Source: Anaerolineales bacterium (GTDB lineage: Bacteria; Chloroflexota; Anaerolineae; Anaerolineales; Villigracilaceae). Taken from it: a stretch of 47,348 nucleotides of DNA. How positions within the stretch are numbered: the stretch's first letter is position 1; each line of letters begins with the position of its first letter. Positions 19,506 through 27,677 of this stretch are shown here, in pieces. The DNA lies in contig JAFGCG010000077.1 in assembly GCA_016932715.1 (NCBI GenBank), forward strand, positions 1 to 47,348. The letters run 5' to 3'. The notes under the pieces are model-generated. The model was not told the origin of the DNA and searched no databases. It saw only the letters and a program-made list of their open reading frames with translations. The position numbers and the translations under genes were made by a program.

Positions 19506-20486
19506 ATGTTTCGTAAATTCATTTTGATCACGCTTGGGCTGGCACTCGCTCTTTCGGCGTGCAGCCGCTCCCAGTCCCCGGACGGATCGGCCGGGCTGAC
19601 CAGGATCCGTCTGCCGATGGGCTACATCCCAAACATCCAGTTCGCGCCCATGTACGTCACCATCCAAAAAGGATATTTTCGCGCGGCGGGATTGGACGTC
19701 GAACTGGATTACAAGTTCGAGACTGACGGTGTGGCGTTGGTAGGCGCCGGCGAACTGCCCTTTGCAGTTGTTTCCGGCGAACAGGTTTTGCTGGCGCGCG
19801 CCCAGGGCTTGCCCGTTGTCTATGTCGGCGCGTGGTATCAGCAGTATCCCGTTTCTGTGGTCGCCAGGAGCGAACTCGGCATTCTGATCCCGCAGGATCT
19901 GAAAGGAAAGAAGATCGGCTTGCCTGGTTTGTTCGGCGCGAATTATGTTGGCTTGCGCGCGCTGTTGTCCGAAGCCAAAATGAGCGAAAGCGATGTGAAC
20001 CTTGATTCGATCGGCTTCAACCAGGTGGAACTGTTCGTGGCAGGCGAGCAGGATGTGATCGTTGGTTACACCGCAAACGAGCCCATCCAACTGCGGGCGC
20101 GCGAGATTCCCGTCACTGAAATCCGTGTGTCGGATTACGTGCAGCTCGCTTCGAACGGGATCCTGGCGAGCGAGAAAGTCATTGCAGAAAACCCTGAACT
20201 GGTGCGCGCCTTCGTGAGCGCGTTTCTCAAGGGCCTTGCCGATACGATCGCGGATCCTGAGGAAGCATTCGAGTTGAGCGCAGCACATATTCCAAACTTG
20301 GCCGACCTGGATGCCGATGTGCAGAAGCAGGTGCTTGCCACATCCATCGAACAATGGAAAGCCGACCGACTTGGTTATTCCGACCCACAGGCCTGGGAAA
20401 ATATGCAGGACGTTTTACTCGAGGCAGGCCTGATCGATCAGAAAATGGATTTGAATAAAGCGTTCACGAATGAATTCGTTCCATAA
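19506..20486 (+). CDS. ribY: Riboflavin ABC transporter substrate-binding lipoprotein (RibY)
   Basis: 326 residues. Signal peptide and lipobox LSAC, then an NMT1/THI5-like periplasmic-binding fold: RLPMGYIPNIQFAPMYVTIQ at the start of the domain, then the FAVVSGEQVLLARAQGLPVV segment, and the hinge around LKGKKIGLPGLFGANYVGL. The ATG at 19506 follows TAGGAG. NMT1-like proteins bind pyrimidine or flavin-type ligands. Together with the FMN riboswitch this is best read as the riboflavin-capturing component. Ligand assignment is inference. Confidence 0.85.
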   Translation: MFRKFILITLGLALALSACSRSQSPDGSAGLTRIRLPMGYIPNIQFAPMYVTIQKGYFRAAGLDVELDYKFETDGVALVGAGELPFAVVSGEQVLLARAQGLPVVYVGAWYQQYPVSVVARSELGILIPQDLKGKKIGLPGLFGANYVGLRALLSEAKMSESDVNLDSIGFNQVELFVAGEQDVIVGYTANEPIQLRAREIPVTEIRVSDYVQLASNGILASEKVIAENPELVRAFVSAFLKGLADTIADPEEAFELSAAHIPNLADLDADVQKQVLATSIEQWKADRLGYSDPQAWENMQDVLLEAGLIDQKMDLNKAFTNEFVP

Positions 20487-20493
20487 AGACTTC

Positions 20494-20552
20494 ACCGCGA
20501 AGACCGCTAAGTTCGCTAAGAAAATCTTCGCGCTCTTTGCGCGCTTCGCGGT
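20494..20552. repeat. Nonamer-period repeat with inverted ends
   Basis: ACCGCGAAG ACCGCTAAG TTCGCTAAG on the left is mirrored by CTTCGCGCT CTTTGCGCG CTTCGCGGT on the right. It fills nearly all of the ribY-ribZ gap and can fold into one long hairpin. Confidence 0.75.
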
Positions 20553-20570
20553 TCAAAAATTGCACCCGAA

Positions 20571-21317
20571 ATGCCAACTATTCCCATTCTTACGATTCGT
20601 AATCTAAGCGCCGTGTTTCCCAACGAGAACGGCGGATTACACGCGCTGGATAACATTTCCTTCGATGTGCATCCGCGTGAGTTCGTTTGCGTATTGGGAC
20701 CCTCCGGTTCGGGCAAGACGACACTCCTGCGGATCCTGGCCGGGCTGATCTCGCCGACCTCGGGTTCGTTCATGTTCGGTCACGGCGAACCGCCCAGCAC
20801 GGGCATGGTCTTTCAACAGGCAAATCTCATGCCGTGGCGCACGGTGATCGAGAATATCAAACTTCCGCTTGAGGTAAAACAAGTGACTGAAACGGATGCG
20901 CGCCTCAAAGCCCGGGAAATGATCGAACTGGTTGGATTGCAGGGATTCGAGGACTCGCTGCCGCGCGACCTCTCCGGCGGGATGGCGCAGCGCGTGGCGA
21001 TCGCGCGGGCGCTCATCCATGACCCCGACCTGCTCCTGCTCGATGAGCCGTTTGGCTCGCTGGATGCGATCACGCGCGAACGCATGTGGAATGAGCTTTC
21101 GCACATCTGGCAGATGCGGCAGAAGACCGTTGTCATGGTGACGCACTCGATCAACGAGTCACTGTTCCTGGCGGACCGGGTCCTGGTGTTCACGCAGCGT
21201 CCCGGCAAGGTAAAACTGGATTTGAAGGTGGACCTGCCGCGTCCGCGCGGGGATGATATCCGCTATACCCCCCAGTTTGGAAAGCTGGCAAGGAAACTAC
21301 GAAGTGCGATTGAATGA
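20571..21317 (+). CDS. ribZ: ABC transporter ATPase of the riboflavin importer
   Basis: 248-residue SsuB/TauB-class ATPase. Walker A is GPSGSGKTT (about 43-51), the Q-loop lies in GMVFQQANLMPWRT, the signature is LSGGMAQRVAIARAL, Walker B is LLLLDEPFG, and the H-loop lies in VMVTHS. It is the third gene of the FMN-riboswitch operon after ribX and ribY, so it should energise the same importer. The symbol follows the RibXYZ naming. The ATG lacks a clear ribosome binding site because the repeat occupies the gap. Confidence 0.88.
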   Translation: MPTIPILTIRNLSAVFPNENGGLHALDNISFDVHPREFVCVLGPSGSGKTTLLRILAGLISPTSGSFMFGHGEPPSTGMVFQQANLMPWRTVIENIKLPLEVKQVTETDARLKAREMIELVGLQGFEDSLPRDLSGGMAQRVAIARALIHDPDLLLLDEPFGSLDAITRERMWNELSHIWQMRQKTVVMVTHSINESLFLADRVLVFTQRPGKVKLDLKVDLPRPRGDDIRYTPQFGKLARKLRSAIE

Positions 21318-21350
21318 ACCAGTCTCCCGCTCATTGAGCGGGAGACTGGT
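21318..21350. terminator. Bidirectional terminator between ribZ and bfr
   Basis: Perfect 16-bp arms ACCAGTCTCCCGCTCA and TGAGCGGGAGACTGGT around a single T, starting directly after the ribZ stop. TTCTTTATTC follows on the plus strand. It sits 4 nt from the bfr stop on the other strand. Confidence 0.85.
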
Positions 21351-21354
21351 TTCT

Positions 21355-21825
21355 TTATTCCGATAACTGCCCGAGAAGATAGGTTTGCAAACCCATTTGG
21401 CTGATCTGTTCGAGCTGCGTTTCCAGCCAATCGAGATGTTCCTCTTCGTCGTGCAGATTGGCATCGATCAGTTCGCGCGAGCCGTTGTCGCCCAGTTCGC
21501 GACACAGACTGATGCCATCATTGTAGGCTTTGATTGCGTCAGTCTCCGCTGCGATGTCATTTTTTAGCTGCTCTTCAACCGACGCACCAATATGGATCTT
21601 GTTGAGCTGACTGACCACCGGCTGTCCCTCCAAAAAGAGGATGCGACCAATTAACTTTTCAGCGTGTTTCATCTCGGCGATCGCACGCTTCTCTGTGACC
21701 TCGTGCAGCTTGTTGTAGCCCCAGTCGGCGCACATCTCCGAATGAACCATGTATTGGCTGATGGCGGTCAATTCATCGGCGAGAAGTTCGTTCAACAGGG
21801 CGATGATTTTATCGTTGCCTTTCAT
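21355..21825 (-). CDS. bfr: Bacterioferritin
   Basis: 156-residue haem-containing ferritin subunit that oxidises and stores iron in a 24-mer. Ferroxidase ligands Glu18, Glu51, His54 and the later EEEHLDWLE Glu/His are present, and Met52 (EMKH) is the expected haem ligand. The start chosen is MKGNDKII at 21825 because GGAAAGGAG lies before it. A more distal in-frame ATG would place this Shine-Dalgarno inside the gene. Length and motifs are complete. Confidence 0.96.
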   Translation of the reverse strand: MKGNDKIIALLNELLADELTAISQYMVHSEMCADWGYNKLHEVTEKRAIAEMKHAEKLIGRILFLEGQPVVSQLNKIHIGASVEEQLKNDIAAETDAIKAYNDGISLCRELGDNGSRELIDANLHDEEEHLDWLETQLEQISQMGLQTYLLGQLSE

Positions 21826-21847
21826 GGTAAATCTCCTTTCCAACCCG

Positions 21848-21876
21848 ATTATATTAGATTGTTACAAAATGCACAA
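21848..21876 (-). promoter_or_regulatory. Probable bfr promoter
   Basis: Minus strand: -35 TTGTGC (21871-21876), 17 nt, -10 TATAAT (21848-21853). A CCAAACA-CC-TGTTTGG palindrome lies further upstream at 21910-21925 and could be a regulator site or the end of the neighbouring transcript. Confidence 0.5.
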
Positions 21877-21938
21877 ACTGGATATTGATTGACATAGTTA
21901 TAGTGCAATCCAAACACCTGTTTGGTGACTTGCATGAA

Positions 21939-22508
21939 CTACCAAAGGAAATGCCAGCCGCGTTCAGCCTGCAGCCGCTTTTTCTCATTCTGGTTCAAAA
22001 CGGTTATCCAATTGCTGTCTCCGTAGTCAGCAGCTACCTCATAATGGAAAGATGTGTTGGCTAAAGCCTGATTGATGAGCTGCAAGATTCCGTGTTCCAG
22101 GAAATCGCCACTACGATGCACGAATGTAAACCTGCTGCCATTCCATACAAATGATATGTCAGCAGGTCCGTTATCACCATGCCAGGTTTCCTGGGTTTGT
22201 TCAGGAATGAACTGCCCTCGTGAGATTGCTGCCCACTCCTTCAGGACATCGACATACGAATTGGCTCCCCGGTATACCATTTCCAGGTCATGCCACCATA
22301 CCCGCTGCGTGTCTGCGACGAGCAGGAACTGGTCGGCGCCGGGACGGTCCGAGACTCCAGCCAAATATTCATCCCAATCGCCGCGCCAGTGGGATTTGAT
22401 CGCCTCGCCAAGCTCATCCTCAGAGAGAGGCTGGGACTCGAAAAAGCCGAAAGACCGGAAATATCGAATTGCGTCTAAGAACCAAAGCTGTGAATCGAAT
22501 TGGCTCAT
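21939..22508 (-). CDS. Unknown protein, 189 residues
   Basis: I do not recognise this family. It is soluble with no signal peptide, rich in Trp (LWFLDAIRYF, SHWRGDWDEYL, QRVWWHDLEMVY), and ends RGWHFLW. Base composition is less GC-rich than its neighbours. It is the last gene of the maf-PBP-rsgA-holB-DUF2277 run, 20 nt after DUF2277, without a Shine-Dalgarno sequence, so its membership of that operon is uncertain. The compact acidic and aromatic make-up recalls SMI1/KNR4-type or immunity-like proteins, but this is only an impression. Confidence 0.55.
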   Translation of the reverse strand: MSQFDSQLWFLDAIRYFRSFGFFESQPLSEDELGEAIKSHWRGDWDEYLAGVSDRPGADQFLLVADTQRVWWHDLEMVYRGANSYVDVLKEWAAISRGQFIPEQTQETWHGDNGPADISFVWNGSRFTFVHRSGDFLEHGILQLINQALANTSFHYEVAADYGDSNWITVLNQNEKKRLQAERGWHFLW

Positions 22509-22528
22509 TTGCAGATGACCAATATGAC

Positions 22529-22741
22529 TTAATTTGAAGGAGTCAGCGCATTGAGATTGACCAGCAATTTCCTGGTTGCTTCCGCCACCTCATCCACCGC
22601 CCGCTCGAACGCCTCTGCATTGACCTTCGACGGCCTGCGATAGCCACTGACCTTCCTCACAAACTGCAGCGCCGCGGCGCGGATCTCCTCCTCGGTAGCA
22701 GGGATTTCGGCATCCCGTAGTTGTTTGATACTTCTGCACAT
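22529..22741 (-). CDS. DUF2277 family protein
   Basis: 70-residue soluble protein matching the DUF2277 pattern: MCRSIKQLRD at the start, ATEEEIRAAALQFVRKVSGY in the middle, then RPSKVN and a helical tail. The family is widespread and has no known function, though it is often near DNA-repair or housekeeping genes. It lies 25 nt downstream of holB. Confidence 0.85.
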   Translation of the reverse strand: MCRSIKQLRDAEIPATEEEIRAAALQFVRKVSGYRRPSKVNAEAFERAVDEVAEATRKLLVNLNALTPSN

Positions 22742-22766
22742 AACATCTCCCGTTCTAAAATCATCA

Positions 22767-23756
22767 CTACACTTTTGGTAAATCCAGCAATAAAACTTCA
22801 GCCAGCAATTTTGAGTTTACATTTTTTTCCATCTTTTCCAGACTATCTTCGAAGCGGCTGACAACCGTCCGTGCCGCGGACAGATCCAGCCTGCCAGCCA
22901 GATCCTCGATCTCCAGGTTGCGGTCCACGTTGATGAGCGGCGTCTCAGCCTGCGCGCTGCGCAGCATCACATCCCGCCAGTAGGAGAGCCAGATCAGGAT
23001 CGCCTGCCGCATGGACTCCTTGTCCCCCGCGAGTTTGTCGGCATAGGCAAATTTCTCCACGCGGGAGGCGGAGATCAAATTTTGCAGATCATTCAGCCGC
23101 GCTTCTCTCTTCTCCAGCAGCGATGAGTCCTCGACCAGCCGCAGCGCGTAGCCAAACCTTCCGCCAGAGATATGAGCAATGAGCTTTGCGTGACTACTCT
23201 CTACTCTTCTATTCTCTAATTCTCTTTTGACTTTTTCAATCTCCGACGGCCTCAATCGCAACACTTCACACCTGGAAACGATGGTAGGCAATAATTGTTC
23301 CGGGGTGTCGGCGGTCAGGATCAAGACGGCATAGGAGGGCGCTTCTTCGAGGGTTTTCAACAAGGCGTTCGCGGCGTTGTCGTTCGCTTCCTGAAACCGC
23401 AGGAACAGCGCCACACGATGTTCTGCCTGATACGGCTTGAGAGTCAGGACTCGGCGTGCCTCGCGAACCTGATCCACCTTCAATGTCCCGCCCTCTGAGT
23501 CGGCCTGGATGACCGTCAGGTCCGCGTGCTGCATGGCTGCGATCTGCCGGCAGTCGCGGCACTCTCCGCACGGGACTCCCGCCTCGACGGGCGTCTGGCA
23601 GTTCAAAGCCTGGGCGAAGCGTAATGCCAGGGTACGGCGGCCCAGGCCCGGAGCTCCCGCGAAAAGATACGCATGGCGTGTCGCCGCGTTGACGACATGC
23701 TTCTTCAGCATCTCCACGGCCCATTCGTGACCAACCAGGTTCCAGTTATCAGTCAT
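22767..23756 (-). CDS. holB: DNA polymerase III delta-prime subunit
   Basis: 329-residue clamp-loader subunit of the AAA+ superfamily. Walker-A-like GAPGLGRRT at 34-42, a four-Cys zinc site around 53-69 (Cys53, CGEC, Cys69), sensor-type segment ANALLKTLEEAP, and the SRC motif at 161-163 that carries the arginine finger. The start codon and first residues (MTDNW) lie in a dispersed ACTGATA-type repeat. Residues about 179-189 (ELENRRVESSH) are encoded by an A/G/T-only stretch of the GAGAATA type. It follows rsgA by 20 nt. Confidence 0.93.
   Translation of the reverse strand: MTDNWNLVGHEWAVEMLKKHVVNAATRHAYLFAGAPGLGRRTLALRFAQALNCQTPVEAGVPCGECRDCRQIAAMQHADLTVIQADSEGGTLKVDQVREARRVLTLKPYQAEHRVALFLRFQEANDNAANALLKTLEEAPSYAVLILTADTPEQLLPTIVSRCEVLRLRPSEIEKVKRELENRRVESSHAKLIAHISGGRFGYALRLVEDSSLLEKREARLNDLQNLISASRVEKFAYADKLAGDKESMRQAILIWLSYWRDVMLRSAQAETPLINVDRNLEIEDLAGRLDLSAARTVVSRFEDSLEKMEKNVNSKLLAEVLLLDLPKV
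23194..23227. repeat. Heptamer-type repeat GAGAATA inside holB
   Basis: On the minus strand: AAGAGAATTAGAGAATAGAA followed by GAGTAGAGAGTAGT, made almost only of A, G and T in a GC-rich gene and close to the repeat at 14722-14761. It is in frame in holB. Confidence 0.6.
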
Positions 23757-23803
23757 CAGTATTCAGTGTTCAGTATTCAGTCTTTCCCTGAGCGCAGTCG
23801 CAA
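23746..23803. repeat. Heptamer-period repeat plus REP fragment at the rsgA/holB junction
   Basis: ATCAGTC ATCAGTA TTCAGTG TTCAGTA TTCAGTC is five 7-nt units (about 23748-23782). CCCTGAGCGCAGTCG follows, a partial copy of the REP at 1631. The block contains the holB start codon and the rsgA stop codon. Confidence 0.8.
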
Positions 23804-24685
23804 ATAAGAATCATATCTTTCAGGATGGATTTTACCCTCATCCAGAGCGCGGCGCACAGCGCAATCCGGTTCATGGATGTGCGTGCAGTCGCTGAACTGG
23901 CAATGCTGCACGAGGTCGCGCAACTCGGGGAAGTAGGCGTCGATCTCTTCCGGTTCAGTATCCCACAACGCCAGCGATTTCCAGCCCGGCGTGTCCGCCA
24001 CGTAGCCGCCGCCTTCGAACGGGAATAATTGGCGCGTCACGGTCGTGTGTTTGCCTTTGTTCACCGCTCTGCTGATTTCATTGACTGCCAGGCCCAGCCC
24101 GGGCTGCATAGCATTCAGCAAACTGGATTTCCCCGCGCCGCTCGGACCTGCGAACGCACTGACTTTGCCTGTGAGCATCGATTTCAATTCTTCAATGCCT
24201 GCATCCGTTTTGGTTGAGGTGTAAAGCACAGGGTATCCAATTGTTTCGTACAATCCAAAAATTTCTTTTGGGTCCTCCACCAGGTCAATTTTGTTGGCAA
24301 CGATGACTGCCGGGATCTTTTGCTTTTCGGCGATGACCAGAAAACGATCCAGCATTCGCAGCCGCGGATTCGGGTGCGCGCACGCAAAGACGAAGACGGC
24401 CTGGTCCGGGTTCGCCAGCAGCACCTGCTGATAATTGCCCTGCGGCCGCGGGTCGAGCCGGACGATGGCGCGCTCCCGTTCTTCGACCTCTTCGATCGCC
24501 CCGCTGCCATCCTCTGAAACCGTGATCCGGACTCTATCGCCGATCGCCGCCAGGTCACCGGTTGCCTTGCCCTGCTTCAACTTGCCGCGCAATTGACAAA
24601 CACGAAAGCCCTGTCCGGTCTCGACTGTAAAAAAACCGGACTGGGCTTTGACAATTAAACCGTGCAGGGCCTCTTCCTTTACCAA
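23777..24685 (-). CDS. rsgA: Ribosome small-subunit-dependent GTPase A
   Basis: 302-residue circularly permuted GTPase that checks late 30S assembly. N-terminal OB fold, then G4 ANKIDLV before G1 GPSGAGKSSLLN and G3 DTPGW, and a C-terminal zinc knuckle CQFSDCTHIHEPDCAVRRA. The start is TTG at 24685 with GGAG 6 nt upstream. The last eight residues (about LRLRSGKD) are encoded by the dispersed repeat at 23777-23803. It is 31 nt downstream of the PBP gene. Confidence 0.96.
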   Translation of the reverse strand: MVKEEALHGLIVKAQSGFFTVETGQGFRVCQLRGKLKQGKATGDLAAIGDRVRITVSEDGSGAIEEVEERERAIVRLDPRPQGNYQQVLLANPDQAVFVFACAHPNPRLRMLDRFLVIAEKQKIPAVIVANKIDLVEDPKEIFGLYETIGYPVLYTSTKTDAGIEELKSMLTGKVSAFAGPSGAGKSSLLNAMQPGLGLAVNEISRAVNKGKHTTVTRQLFPFEGGGYVADTPGWKSLALWDTEPEEIDAYFPELRDLVQHCQFSDCTHIHEPDCAVRRALDEGKIHPERYDSYLRLRSGKD

Positions 24686-24716
24686 ATATTCTCCACACGG
24701 ACAAACTTTGCAGGAC

Positions 24717-26969
24717 TCATCGATCCCTCGGTCTGGGCGTTTCGGTTGGGACGCCGCCGAAGGGTGTGGGCGTCAGGGTTGGTCCGAATATGCCGGCCTC
24801 GAACCACAATTGACTTTGCGGGCGACCATAATAGTATGTTTCCACAATGCGCTGGAAAATGGGTGCCGCCCAATCGGAGCCCTCTCCCTGATTTTCAATG
24901 ATGACTGCAATGGCGATCTCAGGTAAGTCTGTTGATTCGCCTGCCATGGTGTAGCCGGCAAACCAGGCATGTGGTTCGCCGCTGCCTGATTCAGCTGTGC
25001 CCGTCTTGCCAGCCACCGGGATGCGCAGTCCGCGCAAGCGAAAGTTGGCGGTGCCGCGCGGCTTTTCCACCACCCAGACCATCGCCTCCTGGATCGCCTG
25101 CAGACGGAACGGCTGGATCGGTAGTGTGCCGACCGCCTCCGGTTTAAAAACGGTCAGCGGGTCGCCTGTGACGGGGGCGATCCTTTCCACCAGCTGCGGG
25201 CGATACAGTGTGCCGCCATTCCCAACTGCGGCGATGAAGCGGGCAACCTGCAGCGGTGTGACTTGCACAGTGCCCTGTCCGATGGCTTCATTCACCACAT
25301 CGACCGCAGTGGCTGCATCCGGGATGTTCCCGGAAGCCTCTTCGATCTGCTGGATACCGGTAGGCTGGCCCAAGCCAAAGGCACGCGCCATGTTCGCAAT
25401 GTCATTCGGACGGTTGTTCTGGAATAATGTAAATCCGATGTCCCAGAAGTACGGATTGCAGGAACGCATCAAGCCCTCCTGCAGCGTGACCAGCCCGGAG
25501 GGCGTGCTATCGCTCGTATTACATTCCCTGCCCGACCGTACTCTGTCCTCGCAGTGCTGATAAGTCCAATCGTCACGGACCTTATCAGGCAATCTTGTCC
25601 AGTGATACTGACAATCGTACGGTGTCTGAGGCTCGTACAACCCGCTTTCCATGCCGGCTGCCATGGTGATGATCTTGAATACCGAGCCGAGCGGGTACTG
25701 CCCCTGAGCGGCGCGGTTGACGAGAGGCTGCCTGTAGTCGTTGAGCACCTCGCCAAGCAGTACATTGTTCGGATTCGTTGGCGCGAACAGGTTCGAATCG
25801 AAATCAGGGGAAGATGCCATGGCGAGCACACGGCCCGTATCGCGTTCGATGACAACGGCTGCGCCTGTGAACGGCCGGAGCGCCAGTTCCGTGTAATATT
25901 GCAGGTCCCGGTCGATCGTCAAAAAAATGGAATCGGCGGCTTGCGGCTGGCTTTCACCGACCTTGGTCACCGGTGTACCTGTGGAGGGATTGATGACGTA
26001 CAGCGTACCGCCGTGCTTTCCAGCGAGGTACTCTTCCGCCCATTGTTCGATCCCTGCTTTCCCGACCGTCTCGTCACCGCGATAGCCGCGGCGGCGATAG
26101 GCCTCCAGTTCTTCGGCAGAAATGAGCTGGGTATACCCTACAACATGAGAGCCAACGCCCTGGTCGAAGTAATAGCGTGAGTTATACGAATCCCATTGCA
26201 AGCCGCTCGGAGACATTCCTCGAAAACGCTGGGATTCCTGTTCGGAAGCGGTACAAAGCTGGATGGGGTATTGTGCGGGAGTATTGTTGATCTGGTTTAT
26301 CAAGGTTTCCATATCGATCCCGCAGAGTCGCGAAGCTTCCGAAACGAGCGGGCCCATACTGTCGTCGGTGACGTTGCCCGGAATGATGTAGAAGGCATAG
26401 GCATCCGACTGGGCGGCGAGTGCATCGCCATTGCGGTCATAGATGTTGCCGCGCGAGGGAATGCTGTAATCCATGCGCAGCACATTGCCGCCCGCCAGCT
26501 CAGGCAGGATGATCCCATCCTCCCATTGCAGCTTCCACGCGTTGTTTTCGAGGGTCAAGCGCGCCACGATGTCACGCTGAATGTCTCCGACCAGCGCGGT
26601 GTGATAGGTGACCCGAAAGGAGACTTCCGAAGAATAGACGTTGATCAGCGAGGATAGCACTTCGTAATCGAACGAACCTGCGCTCATTTCATTCAAGGCA
26701 TCGCGGTTGCGTTTGGCGAAATCTTCCAGCGGAATGGCATCCTGACTGACCCTGCTGAGCAAGCCATACATGGTGTTGTAATCGTCGGCTTTGAATGCGT
26801 CGAGGTAGCTCGTCAGCGCCGCATCGGGATTTCCTCCCGGGGTAATGGTCACATAGGGAGGAGGCAATGGCGTATCGGTGGGAATGCCTGGAATTTCAAC
26901 TGGGCCGGCGCTACAGGCACTCAGGAATGTGAGAACGACCAGGATGTTTAACCAACGAAGAAATTTCAT
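24717..26969 (-). CDS. Class B penicillin-binding protein, MecA-like lipoprotein
   Basis: 750-residue DD-transpeptidase that cross-links peptidoglycan outside the membrane. A hydrophobic N-terminus with lipobox LSAC suggests lipid anchoring rather than the usual single helix. Residues about 48-160 (LTSYLDAFKADDYNTMYGLL) are an NTF2-like MecA_N domain, then a dimerisation domain (SIPSRGNIYDRNG). The transpeptidase shows SVFK (SxxK), SCN (SxN) and KTGTAES. The C-terminal TPTPFGG tail is low complexity. The start at 26969 lies 3 nt after maf, with GAAAGG overlapping the maf end. Beta-lactam affinity cannot be judged. Confidence 0.92.
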   Translation of the reverse strand: MKFLRWLNILVVLTFLSACSAGPVEIPGIPTDTPLPPPYVTITPGGNPDAALTSYLDAFKADDYNTMYGLLSRVSQDAIPLEDFAKRNRDALNEMSAGSFDYEVLSSLINVYSSEVSFRVTYHTALVGDIQRDIVARLTLENNAWKLQWEDGIILPELAGGNVLRMDYSIPSRGNIYDRNGDALAAQSDAYAFYIIPGNVTDDSMGPLVSEASRLCGIDMETLINQINNTPAQYPIQLCTASEQESQRFRGMSPSGLQWDSYNSRYYFDQGVGSHVVGYTQLISAEELEAYRRRGYRGDETVGKAGIEQWAEEYLAGKHGGTLYVINPSTGTPVTKVGESQPQAADSIFLTIDRDLQYYTELALRPFTGAAVVIERDTGRVLAMASSPDFDSNLFAPTNPNNVLLGEVLNDYRQPLVNRAAQGQYPLGSVFKIITMAAGMESGLYEPQTPYDCQYHWTRLPDKVRDDWTYQHCEDRVRSGRECNTSDSTPSGLVTLQEGLMRSCNPYFWDIGFTLFQNNRPNDIANMARAFGLGQPTGIQQIEEASGNIPDAATAVDVVNEAIGQGTVQVTPLQVARFIAAVGNGGTLYRPQLVERIAPVTGDPLTVFKPEAVGTLPIQPFRLQAIQEAMVWVVEKPRGTANFRLRGLRIPVAGKTGTAESGSGEPHAWFAGYTMAGESTDLPEIAIAVIIENQGEGSDWAAPIFQRIVETYYYGRPQSQLWFEAGIFGPTLTPTPFGGVPTETPRPRDR

Positions 26970-26972
26970 GCT

Positions 26973-27677
26973 TTACCTTTCACTATGAAGACCTGTGAGG
27001 TCTACAGGACATTTATATTCCAGAAGTGTTTCGCAGCCTGCCCAAAAATCTGCCTTCGGCTGGAGGTTCATTTTCCTCATCAGCAGGATGACATGGCACA
27101 TCGGCAGGCCCATCACGCTGGCGTAACAGCCTTCCAGGTTGAGAACCGGGCGGAATTCCGGGTGCTGGATCGCGTACGCGCCAGCCTTGTCGAGCGGATC
27201 GCCGGTCTGCACATACGCCAGGAGCTCCTCGTCCGAGTAGTCGCGCATGGGCACGTCGGTAACGCAGAGATCCCTGAGGAGCAGGCCGTCGCTCAGACGA
27301 AGCAGGGCAATCCCGGAGTAGACTTGATGCGTATGAGCGCGCAGGCGTTTGAGCATCGCGATCGCTTCAGCACTATCTGCTGGTTTGCCCAGGATGTCCG
27401 TTCCGTCCACGACGGTAGTGTCCGCGGCCAGGACGATTTGATCGGCCTCCGCCACGGCCGCCGCGGCGCGCGCCTTTGTCTCAGCAAGTCTTAAGACGTA
27501 CTCGGCGGGCGATTCGTTCAATCGCTGACTCTCATCCACATCAGCCACCGAAACGCTGAATCTCCAGCCCGCGAGCTCCAATAGTTGACGGCGGCGCGGC
27601 GAATTGGATGCCAGTATGAGCCCGGGTTTCTCGGTCACGGAGAAAGATTCTAACACACCCCCTCCGTCCCGCTTCAC
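26973..27677 (-). CDS. maf: Maf-family nucleotide pyrophosphatase
   Basis: Hydrolyses non-canonical or excess nucleoside triphosphates (dTTP/UTP type). The signature is ILASNSPRRRQLLELAGW, followed by LAADTTVV and DKAGAYAIQ, all expected. The GTG at 27677 is chosen because a GGAGG lies 5-6 nt upstream. That ribosome binding site is part of the inverted-repeat element at 27655-27776. A GTG at 27638 would give a more usual N-terminus. The tail after MRKMNLQPK is longer than usual, and VDLTGLHS is encoded by the AGACCT-GTG-AGGTCT repeat. Confidence 0.9.
   Translation of the reverse strand: MKRDGGGVLESFSVTEKPGLILASNSPRRRQLLELAGWRFSVSVADVDESQRLNESPAEYVLRLAETKARAAAAVAEADQIVLAADTTVVDGTDILGKPADSAEAIAMLKRLRAHTHQVYSGIALLRLSDGLLLRDLCVTDVPMRDYSDEELLAYVQTGDPLDKAGAYAIQHPEFRPVLNLEGCYASVMGLPMCHVILLMRKMNLQPKADFWAGCETLLEYKCPVDLTGLHSER
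26989..27003. repeat. AGACCT-GTG-AGGTCT palindrome within the maf tail
   Basis: A perfect 6-bp inverted repeat with a 3-nt centre. GAAGACCTGTGAGGTC is the inverse of the word after ribX at 19477. It encodes the last residues of Maf. Confidence 0.5.

Noticed and set aside
21910..21925. CCAAACA-CC-TGTTTGG palindrome as a Fur or iron operator of bfr
   Set aside because: It lacks Fur-box sequence and lies about 35 nt upstream of the predicted -35. It may equally be a weak terminator of the neighbouring gene.
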